Assembly (NCBI GenBank): GCA_029265995.1
Contig: JAJUFM010000003.1
Coordinates: 1 to 64,000, forward strand
Length of the DNA stretch: 64,000 nucleotides
Source: Rhodospirillaceae bacterium
Lineage (GTDB): Bacteria; Pseudomonadota; Alphaproteobacteria; Kiloniellales; DSM-21159
Direction: 5' to 3'
Part shown: piece by piece, positions 44,440-53,560 of the stretch
Layout of the letters: each line of letters starts with the position of its first letter
Position numbering within the stretch: the first letter of the stretch is position 1
Position numbers and translations under genes: made by a program
The notes under the pieces: model-generated
What the model was told of the DNA's origin: nothing
Seen by the model: the letters and a program-made list of their open reading frames with translations, nothing else
Database searches by the model: none

Positions 44440-44997
44440 ATGCTCTGGACCAAGTGGAGCGCAAGCCGATGGTTGCGCCTGGGGCCCGTGTTCGCGGCCG
44501 CCTTTCTGGCGTTAGCGCCCTCTACTGGCGCCGCGACCACGCCACTCATTCCCAGCAGCAATCAGTTCAACCAGTTGGTAGCGATCGGCAGCCTTCTCTG
44601 CACGGAAGCTCCGGCGCAAGACTGCGTTGAGCACGGTTGGCGCTTCACGGATGCCAATCGAAACGGCAGCCTGGATGTCGAGGAATTGACAGCGGTGCGG
44701 GCCGGTTTTCTTGAGTGGGCAGCTGAGGTTCAGGAAAGCCTCTCCGGCCGCGACCGGCTGATACTGAATCTTGGGCGCAACCTGCTAAGGATCGTTCCGC
44801 TGACACCTCTTTTTGCGCTTTATGACGAGAATGAAGACGGCGAACTGAGCCAGGAGGAGCTGCTGGTAGACATTCAGATGGACCAGCGTCCAATGTCCGT
44901 CATCCTCGCCGACCGCAACGCCACAGACTGGAATGCCATCCGGGGCCGCCTTGGACGAGGCGCGGCGCTCTTGCAAATGCTGGGTCTGCCGCAGTAG
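44440..44997 (+). CDS. Exported EF-hand protein
   Basis: Small protein (185 aa) with a hydrophobic signal sequence (LRLGPVFAAAFLALAPST, cleavage likely near GAA). It has two EF-hand calcium loops: DANRNGSLDVEEL (about 69-81) and DENEDGELSQEEL (about 128-140), each with acidic or polar residues at positions 1, 3, 5 and 12. The ATG lies 2 bp after the phaC stop, so translation may be coupled. An ECF sigma operon begins 87 bp downstream. Calcium binding is well supported by the loops; the role is unknown. Confidence 0.82.
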   Translation: MLWTKWSASRWLRLGPVFAAAFLALAPSTGAATTPLIPSSNQFNQLVAIGSLLCTEAPAQDCVEHGWRFTDANRNGSLDVEELTAVRAGFLEWAAEVQESLSGRDRLILNLGRNLLRIVPLTPLFALYDENEDGELSQEELLVDIQMDQRPMSVILADRNATDWNAIRGRLGRGAALLQMLGLPQ

Positions 44998-45084
44998 AGC
45001 CAGCGGACAGGAAGCTTCCTCTCGCGCAGGTCCTCTGCCACGGGCGCTGCATCCACATGGCTCAAGGCCACGATTCCAAGTCTG

Positions 45085-45699
45085 ATGCCTCTCAATCACA
45101 TTGATATTGCGGCACTCGTCGCCGGAAAACGGGAAGCCTGGGAAGGTTTTATCCGCGCTGCCGCGCCGCTCGTCTTGGCCGCAGTGCGAAGAGCTCTGGC
45201 GCGAGCGGGTCGGAACGACGAGGCAGAAGATGTCGTTCAACAGGTATTCGAGCGTCTTTGCCGAGAAGACTTCCGATTATTGAGAACCTATGATCCTGGA
45301 CGCGCCAAGCTTTCAACCTGGCTTTCCGTGGTGGCCAACTCAACAGCTCTCGATCATCTCCGCCGTCTGCAGCGCGTACCGGAGCCCCGCGAGATACTGC
45401 CGGAAGCGGAAAACCCCGAACCGCCTAGTCAGCGAGACCCCCTACCGATCCCGCGCAATCTATTGACAGCACGCCAAGCGTCGATCATGGCGCTTCTCTA
45501 TGAGCAGGAACTGGATGTCAGCGATGTGGCCGAACTGCTGGGCATCACAGAGCAGACGGTACGCTCGGCTCACCACAAGGCTATCACCCGGCTACGCGGA
45601 TATTTTGCGGAAGAGTTTCCAGAATTGAGCAGGGATGAATCGCCGCCGCGAGGCGTACCATCAAGGAGCGAGAGGAAGGATAAGGATGTCCAGCTATAG
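45085..45699 (+). CDS. ECF-type RNA polymerase sigma factor
   Basis: Two-domain sigma-70-family factor (204 aa). Region 2: AEDVVQQVFERLCRED and STWLSVVANSTALDHLRR (about 47-95). Region 4: LTARQASIMALLYEQELDVS and AELLGITEQTVRSAHHKAIT (about 127-165). The C-terminal 30 residues are charged. Its last 14 bp overlap the next gene, which looks like its anti-sigma factor. Such factors usually act on their own operon. No obvious GGAAC-type -35 was found upstream. Confidence 0.9.
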   Translation: MPLNHIDIAALVAGKREAWEGFIRAAAPLVLAAVRRALARAGRNDEAEDVVQQVFERLCREDFRLLRTYDPGRAKLSTWLSVVANSTALDHLRRLQRVPEPREILPEAENPEPPSQRDPLPIPRNLLTARQASIMALLYEQELDVSDVAELLGITEQTVRSAHHKAITRLRGYFAEEFPELSRDESPPRGVPSRSERKDKDVQL

Positions 45700-46198
45700 C
45701 CAGTTCAGTGGCGCTAAGAGTGAAAAGGCCGCCTGGCTCGCCGTCGCTGATGCCTTGCGCCGAAGCGATGAGCAGAGCGAGCCGGATGCCCTGCTCCTAG
45801 CCGAATGGCTGGAGGGGCGCCTTGATGAGGCGGAGGCAGCGCCGATTGAGAAGTGGATCGCCCGGGATCCGAAGGCAGCGCACGCGCGGATAGTCGACTT
45901 GCGCGCGAGCTTGGCTGAGGAAGCGCCGACGGTTCCGGCTCGGTTGCTGCTACGTCTGCGCGCGATAGCGCCACGGCGCGCCTCTTCCGGTTCATCCAAC
46001 GTGGTTCGTCTGTGGCGGCGACTGCCCGAAGTGGCTGCACTGGCGGCCGCAATCGCGCTCGGCACCTTTGGCGCCTATGGCGGCTACGAGATGGGAATGA
46101 AGGCAGCCCTCGCCCATGAGCAGTCGCAATCGGCATCGCTTCAGGTAGACCCGGCCGACGACTTCATCCTGCCGCAGGAAGACTTCTTCTTTGATTAA
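45686..46198 (+). CDS. Single-pass membrane protein, probable anti-sigma factor
   Basis: Protein of 170 aa. Its N-terminal half (ALLLAEWLEGRLDEAEAAPI, WIARDPKAAH) resembles the helical cytoplasmic sigma-binding domain of anti-sigma factors. One membrane segment lies at about 115-135 (VAALAAAIALGTFGAYGGYE), and a short acidic tail is left outside. No zinc-binding His/Cys motif is visible, so it is not a ZAS-type protein. ATG 45686 follows AGGAAGG and overlaps the sigma gene by 14 bp. Assignment rests on context and topology. Confidence 0.7.
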   Translation: MSSYSQFSGAKSEKAAWLAVADALRRSDEQSEPDALLLAEWLEGRLDEAEAAPIEKWIARDPKAAHARIVDLRASLAEEAPTVPARLLLRLRAIAPRRASSGSSNVVRLWRRLPEVAALAAAIALGTFGAYGGYEMGMKAALAHEQSQSASLQVDPADDFILPQEDFFFD

Positions 46199-46226
46199 AT
46201 CGACTATTTGAAGAAACCACGATTTC

Positions 46227-46712
46227 ATGAAGCGCAGCCTCCCCTGGATCCTTTTGGTCATATCCCTCTTCGTGAATGTCGGCTTTGTCTACGGCGCCTG
46301 GCAGGCGCAGCAGCGCGCCGACAGGCTGGCCCACGCGGCAGACGTGCAGGCGCAGGAAGTTGTGGAGCGCCTAGAACTGGACAGCGCCCAGCAACAAGCG
46401 TTGGAACGAACGCGAGATGCGCTTCAGAAGCGCCGTCAAGCTGATCGCGACGATGGAGCGCGCCAGGAGCGGCAGCGAGCCGTCCTCGAGGCGCTGCTGG
46501 AGCCCGACTTCGACCGCGCTCAGCTAAAGGACATGCTGGAGGTGGATAGCGCGCAGCGGCTCGAGCGCTGGCTCGATATGAGCGAGACCGTACATGCCTT
46601 TTTGCAGCAACTCGATCCCGACCAACAGCAGGCGTTCCTGGAGTTGACAGAAAGTGACCGCGGCTGGCTAAGGGCGCTGTTCTTTCCGCGGCCGGACCAG
46701 GCAGGTGATTGA
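46227..46712 (+). CDS. Membrane-anchored periplasmic helical protein (CnrX/Spy-like sensor candidate)
   Basis: Protein of 161 aa with an N-terminal membrane anchor (WILLVISLFVNVGFVYGAWQ) and a long charged alpha-helical periplasmic part rich in Gln, Arg and Glu. This is the form of CnrX/ZraP/Spy proteins and of the families annotated as periplasmic heavy-metal sensors. It contains only two His and no Cys, so metal sensing is doubtful. Third gene of the sigma / anti-sigma-like / sensor unit, 28 bp after the second. Confidence 0.65.
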   Translation: MKRSLPWILLVISLFVNVGFVYGAWQAQQRADRLAHAADVQAQEVVERLELDSAQQQALERTRDALQKRRQADRDDGARQERQRAVLEALLEPDFDRAQLKDMLEVDSAQRLERWLDMSETVHAFLQQLDPDQQQAFLELTESDRGWLRALFFPRPDQAGD

Positions 46713-46821
46713 TCTTTCTTTGAGAACGCGCATAACCTTCCCCTCCCTGGAGTAGACCGGAGCCAGCCCCCGGAACCTCGGTCCGCTTGACTTGCTCGGC
46801 TACTCCATTCGGTACAGGTCT

Positions 46822-46868
46822 GCGGATGTTGCTGCTCGGCCCTGCCGGCTTAGAGCAGCAACATCCGC
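46822..46868. promoter_or_regulatory. Perfect 16-bp hairpin upstream of lysK
   Basis: GCGGATGTTGCTGCTC and GAGCAGCAACATCCGC are exact complements separated by 15 nt. The 3' arm ends 24 bp before the lysK ATG and 9 bp before an in-frame GTG. There is no T-run, so it is not an ordinary terminator for the sigma operon. It may be a leader structure controlling lysK, a transcript-end stem, or a protein-binding site. Confidence 0.5.
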
Positions 46869-46892
46869 TTAAGCGCTGTGGAGCGGTTGATC

Positions 46893-48461
46893 ATGACGAG
46901 CGAGAGAGAGTTGGCATTGAACGCGAAGGCCTGGCCCTTCGAGGAAGCACGAAAGCTTCTCGCTCGCCTTGATGGCAAAGTCCCTGAGAAGGGCTACGTC
47001 CTCTTCGAGACGGGCTATGGCCCCTCGGGTCTGCCTCATATCGGAACCTTTGGCGAGGTCGTGCGGACGACCATGGTGCGCCATGCCTTCGAAACGATGT
47101 CGGATATCCCGACCCGCCTCTTTTGCTTCTCCGACGATATGGACGGTCTGCGCAAGGTGCCGGACAACGTTCCCAATCAGGAGATGCTGCGCGAGCACTT
47201 AGGCAAGCCGCTGACGGCGGTGCCTGATCCCTTCGGCGAATATGAGTCCTTTGGACATCACAACAACGCTCGCTTGCGGCAATTCCTGGACTCCTTTGGC
47301 TTCGAGTACCAATTCCACTCTTCGACAGAATGGTACCGTTCCGGCGGCTTCGATCAAATGTTGCTGAGGGTGCTTCGCAACTACGACGCCGTGATGGACG
47401 TTATGTTGCCGACCCTGAGGGAGGAGCGTCAGCAGACCTACAGTCCCTTCCTGCCCGTTTCTCCGCAAACAGGTCAGGTGCTCCAGGTTCCGATTCTGGC
47501 GCACGATCCCGAAGCCGGAACGATTGTTTTCGAGGATGTCGATGGCAGCCGCACCGAGCTCCCGGTGACGGGCGGCAACTGTAAGCTTCAGTGGAAACCC
47601 GATTGGGGCATGCGCTGGGCGGCGCTTGGCGTCGACTACGAAATGAGCGGCAAGGATCTCATTCCGTCGGTACAGCTCGCCTCGAAGATCTGCCGCATTC
47701 TTGGGGCACGACCACCAGAGGGATTCAACTATGAGCTATTCCTGGACGAGAAGGGGCAAAAGATCTCGAAGTCCAAGGGGAACGGCCTTTCGGTAGAGGA
47801 ATGGCTGGCCTATGCACCGCCGGAAAGCCTCTCCCTCTTCATGTTTCAGAAGCCGCGCACCGCAAAGCGCCTCTACTTCGACGTCATCCCTCGCACAGTG
47901 GATGACTACCTGACCTTCCTCTCGAAGTTTCCTGAGGAAGAGGCGGCGAAGAAGCTCGAAAATCCTGCGTGGCACATTCACGAAGGCAAGCCGCCAGCTC
48001 AGGTTCCCCCGATTACCTTCTCGCTTCTGCTCAACCTTGTCGGCACGGTGAATGCTGACGAGCCATCTGTCATCTGGGGCTACATCAGCAGCTATGCACC
48101 TGGGGCATCGGCGGAAAGCGATCCGCTCCTGGACCGCATGGTGTCGCACGCGATTGCCTACTATCGCGATTTTGTGAAGCCCACCAAGCGGTACCGCGCG
48201 CCAGAGGAGATGGAACGTCGCGCCCTGGAAGAACTGCTGCAGGAACTGGGGAAATTGCCCGCCGACAGCGACGCGGAGACGATCCAAAACCAGGTCTACG
48301 AGGTCGGCAAACGTCACCCCTTCCCGAGCCTGCGCGACTGGTTCAAGGCGTGCTACGAGATCCTGCTCGGCCAGGAGCAGGGCCCGCGCCTCGGCTCCTT
48401 CTTCGCTCTCTACGGGCTGGAAAACTCCAAAGCCCTTATCAAAGAGGCACTGGCCCGATAA
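46893..48461 (+). CDS. lysK: Class I lysyl-tRNA synthetase
   Basis: Charges tRNA-Lys with lysine (522 aa). It is the archaeal-type class I enzyme that alphaproteobacteria commonly use in place of class II LysS. The HIGH-type signature is [13 protein letters not shown] (about 45-57) and the KMSKS-type signature is KISKSKGNG (about 290). ATG 46893 has GGAG nine bases upstream; GTG 46878 is an alternative. A perfect hairpin precedes the gene. It converges on the flavoprotein gene with an 18-bp gap. Confidence 0.96.
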   Translation: MTSERELALNAKAWPFEEARKLLARLDGKVPEKGYVLFETGYGPSGLPHIGTFGEVVRTTMVRHAFETMSDIPTRLFCFSDDMDGLRKVPDNVPNQEMLREHLGKPLTAVPDPFGEYESFGHHNNARLRQFLDSFGFEYQFHSSTEWYRSGGFDQMLLRVLRNYDAVMDVMLPTLREERQQTYSPFLPVSPQTGQVLQVPILAHDPEAGTIVFEDVDGSRTELPVTGGNCKLQWKPDWGMRWAALGVDYEMSGKDLIPSVQLASKICRILGARPPEGFNYELFLDEKGQKISKSKGNGLSVEEWLAYAPPESLSLFMFQKPRTAKRLYFDVIPRTVDDYLTFLSKFPEEEAAKKLENPAWHIHEGKPPAQVPPITFSLLLNLVGTVNADEPSVIWGYISSYAPGASAESDPLLDRMVSHAIAYYRDFVKPTKRYRAPEEMERRALEELLQELGKLPADSDAETIQNQVYEVGKRHPFPSLRDWFKACYEILLGQEQGPRLGSFFALYGLENSKALIKEALAR

Positions 48462-48479
48462 ACGACAGTAAACTGTGCC

Positions 48480-49862
48480 TCAGCGAAACCGGAAGTCCTC
48501 GGCAATGATCCTGTCGCGGGAAAGGCCGAGGCTCTGGAACTGGCGCCGCATGTCTTCAACGAATGCGGGCGTTCCACACAGCATGACCGCGTAGTCGTCC
48601 AGGGGCGCGACCGCTTCCATGACCTGGGCAGCCGTCAGGCGGCCGCGAGAGGAACTGTCCCAGAGCTCATAATCGACATAGGAATCAGCCTCCTCCACGC
48701 TCTGCCGCAACTCCGCATCGTAGGGGGCAGCCCCTTCGTTACGCACCACGTACCAGAGCCATATTCGGCGGAAGTCGTTGTTCGTCGCTTCGAAGCGGAG
48801 CATGGCCAGGAAGGGCGTGATGCCGATGCCCGCACCAATGCACACGAGGCGTCGATAGCCTGCATAGCGATGCGGGGTAAAACCGCCGAAGGGTCCGAAA
48901 ACCTCGACGGGTTCGCCTGGCTCAAGGTTCGTGAGGCGTCGGGTGAAATCTCCAGCCATCCGAACCGAAAGCCGCAGGTCACGCTCTGTCGGAGAGGAGG
49001 AGATTGAAAAGGGATGCAGTTCCCACCCTTTTCGATCCTGACCCGGTCGATTGACGAACACGAAGGTGCCCGGCTCGTGAAGTACGCGCCGGTCCACCGG
49101 CCGCAGACTGATATCCAGTGTATCGTCCTCCAGTTGGGTCAAGGACTGAAGGCTGTAGTTGAAGCGTGGTGCGACCCAACGATAGAGCAGCGCCCGGTAG
49201 ATCCAGGCTCCTAGCCCAACCAGCAGCAGAAACCACATCCAAAAGCGAAGTGGCTCATAGGCTGCGATGGTCGTGCCCTCCTCCAAAAAGCTGAGACCTG
49301 CGCCAATAAGGAAAATCGGCCCGATCAGAGTGTGGAGGGAAAGCCAGCCTTCGTAGCTCAACCATTTGGCATAGGCGAGGCCGGTCCAGATCAAGAGGGC
49401 GATCAAGGCCAGAGATTCAGCGGTTGCCGCATCCGCCGACCAGAAGGGAATGAGGAGGTCACCGACGGAGCCGCCCGCCTCCATCACCACCGGTACCAGC
49501 AGAATGACATGAACGACGACGGCACCTACCGCCAGCGGCGCAAGCTGACGATGCAAACGAATGGCGCGATCCAGACCCCCGAAAAGCGGCTCGATCATCC
49601 GACTGCGGGCGGTGGCAAGCAGGATGATGGCCATGAGCGCGACGCCCCACACGGACAGCAGCAAACTTGGCCCCATCCAAGGCCAGAAGGCGTGAGCATG
49701 CGCCACCTCCTCGCGACCCAAGAACCATAGCAGGGTCGTGATGCCCAGCACGGCCAAAACCAGCCGCCATCCCGGAGAGACTGAAGCTAATCCAAAACCC
49801 TTGCCTCTTGCCGGAGCCACCGGCATCGGAAAGGTCGGCGGCGACTTTTCGGTCGTGGCCAC
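48480..49862 (-). CDS. Ferric reductase-like transmembrane flavoprotein
   Basis: Inner-membrane oxidoreductase (460 aa). The N-terminal half (about 30-235) has about six membrane segments with His residues placed as in ferric-reductase/NADPH-oxidase haem domains (RLHRQLAPLAVGAVVVHVIL; WLSLHTLIGPIFLIG). The C-terminal half is a ferredoxin-reductase module: FAD site LHPFSISSSPTERDLRL, NAD site VCIGAGIGITPFLAML, and the terminal block LCGTPAFVEDMR. It probably moves electrons from NAD(P)H across the membrane; the acceptor is unknown. Confidence 0.87.
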   Translation of the reverse strand: MATTEKSPPTFPMPVAPARGKGFGLASVSPGWRLVLAVLGITTLLWFLGREEVAHAHAFWPWMGPSLLLSVWGVALMAIILLATARSRMIEPLFGGLDRAIRLHRQLAPLAVGAVVVHVILLVPVVMEAGGSVGDLLIPFWSADAATAESLALIALLIWTGLAYAKWLSYEGWLSLHTLIGPIFLIGAGLSFLEEGTTIAAYEPLRFWMWFLLLVGLGAWIYRALLYRWVAPRFNYSLQSLTQLEDDTLDISLRPVDRRVLHEPGTFVFVNRPGQDRKGWELHPFSISSSPTERDLRLSVRMAGDFTRRLTNLEPGEPVEVFGPFGGFTPHRYAGYRRLVCIGAGIGITPFLAMLRFEATNNDFRRIWLWYVVRNEGAAPYDAELRQSVEEADSYVDYELWDSSSRGRLTAAQVMEAVAPLDDYAVMLCGTPAFVEDMRRQFQSLGLSRDRIIAEDFRFR

Positions 49863-50146
49863 AGGGCGATCCTCCCATCCAAATTTCTTCTTCGGCTACA
49901 GCCTCGCAGTTTCGAAATCGTCCATTCGCTGCGTAAGCTGACTTGTGCCGGCAGGGCATTGAAAGACTCGTGACCACCGCCGCCGATTCTCGCTTAGATT
50001 GAATTCTATTACGGCGAGCTACGGGCTCTCACAAGCCAATTCGCTTCTGGCATTCGATGCGATTCGATCTGCCCCGACCTCCGGCCAGATCAACTTCAAT
50101 TAAACTCGATCGAGCCAGGAGACCAGGCTTGCCGGTCGGTAGAGGA

Positions 50147-51532
50147 TCAGCCGGGTAGTTCTTCTGGAAGACCAACCTTTTGCAAGGCCTGCCGTTGGCG
50201 CTCCGCCAAGCGCGCGGTGTCGAAGTCGGCAATGAGATCATGGAAAAGCTGGTACCAGTTGATCTCAGCCTTCAGATGCATAAAGACTGCGCCCAATCCG
50301 ATCGCAGCGCGATCCATCAGCACGAATTCCCGGGGCGGTTTGATGCCGCCCAGGCGACGCAATTCCTTGTGAACCCGACTGATCGCTTCCGCCCCAGCGG
50401 CGCCGCCAGATCCCTCGAGGATGGGTTGTTCTCGATCTTCCAGCAGAGGACCGTAGACGAAGCGTGCCCAGATGTTGAGGGCATCCACCAGCTCCGGATT
50501 GGAAGCCGCCAGCTCGAAGCCCCAGATCCGATAAGCGTGAATGGCAAGATCACGATCATCGTCGCGAATAGCCCGATAGAGCTCGATCACCCCCTGCACG
50601 AAATCCGGCCGGAAGACGCGGATACAACCGAAATCCAGCAGATTGATCGAAGCGTCATCATTTACCGTGTAGTTGCCGAGATGCGGATCTCCATGGATGA
50701 CGCCGTAGTAGTAGAAGGGTGTGTACCAGGCGCGAAACATGTTGTAGGCGACCTGATTGCGGAGCTGCTGGTCGGGGTGCTTCGCGATGTAGTCCAGCAG
50801 CCGCTGCCCCTCCAACCACGTCATGGTCAGAAGCCGAGGTGTTGTCAGCTCGAGAAGCGGCTCGGGTACGTGAACCGCCGGCTCCTCCGCCAGCATGTGG
50901 CGGTAAAGGAGCATGTGACGAGCCTCGCGCTCGTAATCGAGCTCTTCCGTCAGGCGCTCGGTCAGCTCCTTGTAAATATCGGATGTATCGATGGCTGGAT
51001 CGTAGCGACGATAAGCGGCAAAGGCCCAGCGAAGTTGCTGGACATCCGCCGCCACGGCGGAAGCCATATCCGGATACTGCAGCTTGACGGCGAGCTGGCG
51101 CCCATCCAGTTCCGCACGATGAACCTGCCCTAATGAGGCCGCCGCCGCGGCCTCTCGTTCGAAGCGGTCAAAGCGCTTCTCCCAGCCTGGCCCCAATTCC
51201 GTGCGCATCCGTCGCCTCACGAAAGGCCACCCCATGGGAGGCGCATTCGACTGCAATTGGCGTAGCTCCTCGGCGTATTCGCGCGGCAGCGCGTCGGGGA
51301 TCGAAGCGAGGATCTGCGCCGCCTTCATGAGCGGCCCCTTCAGCCCTCCGAGGGCGGCCTTGAGATCGGCCGAGTGTCTTCCCCGGTCGAGCTTCCGGCC
51401 GAGAACCCTTGCGCTGGCCAGCTGCGCCGCCAGAACCCCTACTTCACTTCCTACTTTAGCATAGCGACGCAACCGCCCGCCAAAACGAGCACCTTCGTCG
51501 TGAAAGACCTTCTCATCATCTTGATTTGCCAT
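50147..51532 (-). CDS. ABC1/UbiB-family atypical kinase
   Basis: ADCK/UbiB-family protein-kinase-like protein (461 aa). Marks: LMKAAQILASIPDALPREY (the position of the family KxGQ motif, here KAAQ), AAAASLGQVHRAEL, AVKLQYP (lysine), the catalytic loop VIHGDPHLGNY and metal-binding LLDFGCI. UbiB members support ubiquinone synthesis or lipid handling, but no ubi gene is adjacent, so this may be one of the non-Ubi paralogues. ATG 51532 was chosen over a start ten codons upstream. Confidence 0.9.
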   Translation of the reverse strand: MANQDDEKVFHDEGARFGGRLRRYAKVGSEVGVLAAQLASARVLGRKLDRGRHSADLKAALGGLKGPLMKAAQILASIPDALPREYAEELRQLQSNAPPMGWPFVRRRMRTELGPGWEKRFDRFEREAAAAASLGQVHRAELDGRQLAVKLQYPDMASAVAADVQQLRWAFAAYRRYDPAIDTSDIYKELTERLTEELDYEREARHMLLYRHMLAEEPAVHVPEPLLELTTPRLLTMTWLEGQRLLDYIAKHPDQQLRNQVAYNMFRAWYTPFYYYGVIHGDPHLGNYTVNDDASINLLDFGCIRVFRPDFVQGVIELYRAIRDDDRDLAIHAYRIWGFELAASNPELVDALNIWARFVYGPLLEDREQPILEGSGGAAGAEAISRVHKELRRLGGIKPPREFVLMDRAAIGLGAVFMHLKAEINWYQLFHDLIADFDTARLAERQRQALQKVGLPEELPG

Positions 51533-51634
51533 GGCAAACAGATTGGCCCTCGGAAGGCGCAAGTCCAGCGCTACTCCTTGGCGCTCCGGACTCGCGCAGG
51601 CGCTCTGACACTTGGCGGTGCGGAATTCCGACGA

Positions 51635-53452
51635 TTACGCTCTGGAATCAAGTTCCTCCAGCTCATCGATCATGCCTTCCACAACCGCAAGCCCCCGGCG
51701 CCAGAAGGCCGGATCAGATGCGTCCAGTCCGAAAGGCGCCAGGAGTTCCTTGTGTCGCTTGCTGCCTCCTGCCCTCAGCAAATCAAGATAGCGATCCGCA
51801 AAACCCTCATGCGCCTGTTCGTAGACAGCGTAGAGGGAATTGACCAGGCAATCGCCGAAGGCATAGGCGTAGACGTAAAAGGGCACGTGGATGAAATGCG
51901 GCACATAAGACCAATAGATCGCATAGTCGGGATCAAGATCGAACGCCGGGCCCAGTGCTTCTCGTTGCGTCTCCATCCAGTGGTGGCCTAGCTGCTCTGG
52001 CAGCAGTTCTCCCTCGCGGCGCTCCGCATGAACCCGTGTTTCGAACCGGTGGAAGGCGATTTGGCGAACCACGGTGTTCAGCATGTCTTCGACCTTCCCG
52101 GCAAGCATGACCCGACGCCGTACAGGATCAGTCGTCTGAGCCAGGACGGCCCTGAAGGTCAGCATCTCGCCAAAGACACTCGCCGTCTCGGCCAAAGTGA
52201 GCGGCGTACTTGCCAGCAGCAGTCCTTGTTGCTGGCCGGCCAGAACCTGGTGCACGCCATGCCCCAGCTCATGGGCCAGTGTCATGACATCACGAACGCG
52301 GCCTTGATAGTTCAGCAGCAGATAAGGGTGCGCCGATGGCACCGTGGGGTGCGCAAAGGCGCCGGAAGTCTTCCCCGGACGCACCGGCGCGTCGATCCAC
52401 GGCTTCTCGAAGAAGCGCCGCCCAACGCTCGCCAGTTCGGGCGAGAAGGCAGCATAGGCTTGCAGAACCGTGTCCCGGGCCTCCTCCCAAGGGATGCGGC
52501 GATCATCGCTTTCCGGGAGTGGTGCATTGCGATCCCAGTGGGCAAGCTTATCCAGCCCCAGCCATCTGGCCTTTAGCCGGTAGTAGCGGTGGGAGAGCTG
52601 TGGGTAAGCATCCACCACGGCCTCGACCAGAGCATCCACCACCTCGTCCTCAACAAGGTTGGCGAGGTTTCGGGAGGATACGGGGCGCTCGAAGCCCCGC
52701 CACCCATCCTCCAAGGCCTTATCTCGCGCCAGGGTATTGGTGATGAGAGCAAAAAGGCGCTCATGTTGCTTGAGCCCCGCGCCAAAGCTACGCGCTGCGC
52801 TTTCCCGCAAGCTGCGATCAGGCTCGGTCAGCTTGTCCAGTATCTCGGTCTCAGACAGCTTCTCGCCGTCCAAGTCGAAGCGCAGGCTGCTCATGGTCTC
52901 GTCAAACAAGCGGGTCCAGGCAGCGCGCCCAGTCACCTGCTTCTCGTGGAGCACGCGCTCGACCGAATCCTCCAGCTGATAAGGACGCCAGGCGCGCTGA
53001 TCGCGCAACCACGGCTCCCAACGTAAAAGCGCCGGTTCCGCCAGCTTATCCTTCAGGACAGACTCATCGATCCGATTTATCTCGAGGGTGAAGAACAGCA
53101 GCAGGCTGGAGATGCCTGTCACCTTCTCTTGCATGGCTTGATAGAATCGACCGATGTTCGCGTCGCTCATGTCGGCAGAGTAGAGCAGCTGAGCGTAGGA
53201 TATGACGCGCCCCAAACACTCTTGCAGCCGCTCGTAGTCAGTTATTGCCTGCGCCAAGGCAGCTCCATCGCTAGAGGCGAGCCTGCCTTGCCACTGCTCG
53301 GCGAAGCGTCGCGCTTCCGCTTCCACGTCGCCCAGGTCGCGCTTCAACTCGGGCGCATCCGGTGACGTGTAGAGGTCGGAAAGATCCCACTCCGGAAGCT
53401 TTCCCAAATTGGTCGCGACGTCTGACGAGTGGATAGCGGCAGGGTTTGTCAT
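51635..53452 (-). CDS. pepF: Oligoendopeptidase F, M3 family
   Basis: Cytoplasmic zinc endopeptidase (605 aa) degrading short peptides. The zinc motif is HELGHGVHQ (about 389-397), with the distal Glu region ETASVFGEMLTF. The N-terminal LPEWDLSDLYTSPDAPELK is typical of PepF. ATG 53452 starts the family-like region; the frame extends 59 codons upstream across the divergent promoter region. It is divergent from the acyl-CoA ligase gene by 108 bp. Confidence 0.94.
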   Translation of the reverse strand: MTNPAAIHSSDVATNLGKLPEWDLSDLYTSPDAPELKRDLGDVEAEARRFAEQWQGRLASSDGAALAQAITDYERLQECLGRVISYAQLLYSADMSDANIGRFYQAMQEKVTGISSLLLFFTLEINRIDESVLKDKLAEPALLRWEPWLRDQRAWRPYQLEDSVERVLHEKQVTGRAAWTRLFDETMSSLRFDLDGEKLSETEILDKLTEPDRSLRESAARSFGAGLKQHERLFALITNTLARDKALEDGWRGFERPVSSRNLANLVEDEVVDALVEAVVDAYPQLSHRYYRLKARWLGLDKLAHWDRNAPLPESDDRRIPWEEARDTVLQAYAAFSPELASVGRRFFEKPWIDAPVRPGKTSGAFAHPTVPSAHPYLLLNYQGRVRDVMTLAHELGHGVHQVLAGQQQGLLLASTPLTLAETASVFGEMLTFRAVLAQTTDPVRRRVMLAGKVEDMLNTVVRQIAFHRFETRVHAERREGELLPEQLGHHWMETQREALGPAFDLDPDYAIYWSYVPHFIHVPFYVYAYAFGDCLVNSLYAVYEQAHEGFADRYLDLLRAGGSKRHKELLAPFGLDASDPAFWRRGLAVVEGMIDELEELDSRA

Positions 53453-53560
53453 GTTGCTCCGGTCGGCTTGGCGTTCACAAAAGGTCTCTGGCATATAGGC
53501 CAGAGGCGTTTCAGCGCCAAGGCTAGCCAGTTCAGCGGACAGCCCGTGAAAGGGGAGCAG

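Noticed and set aside
46822-46868. T-box or lysine riboswitch before lysK
   Set aside because: The stem lacks T-box sequence elements and the multi-helix lysine core; it is a single hairpin.
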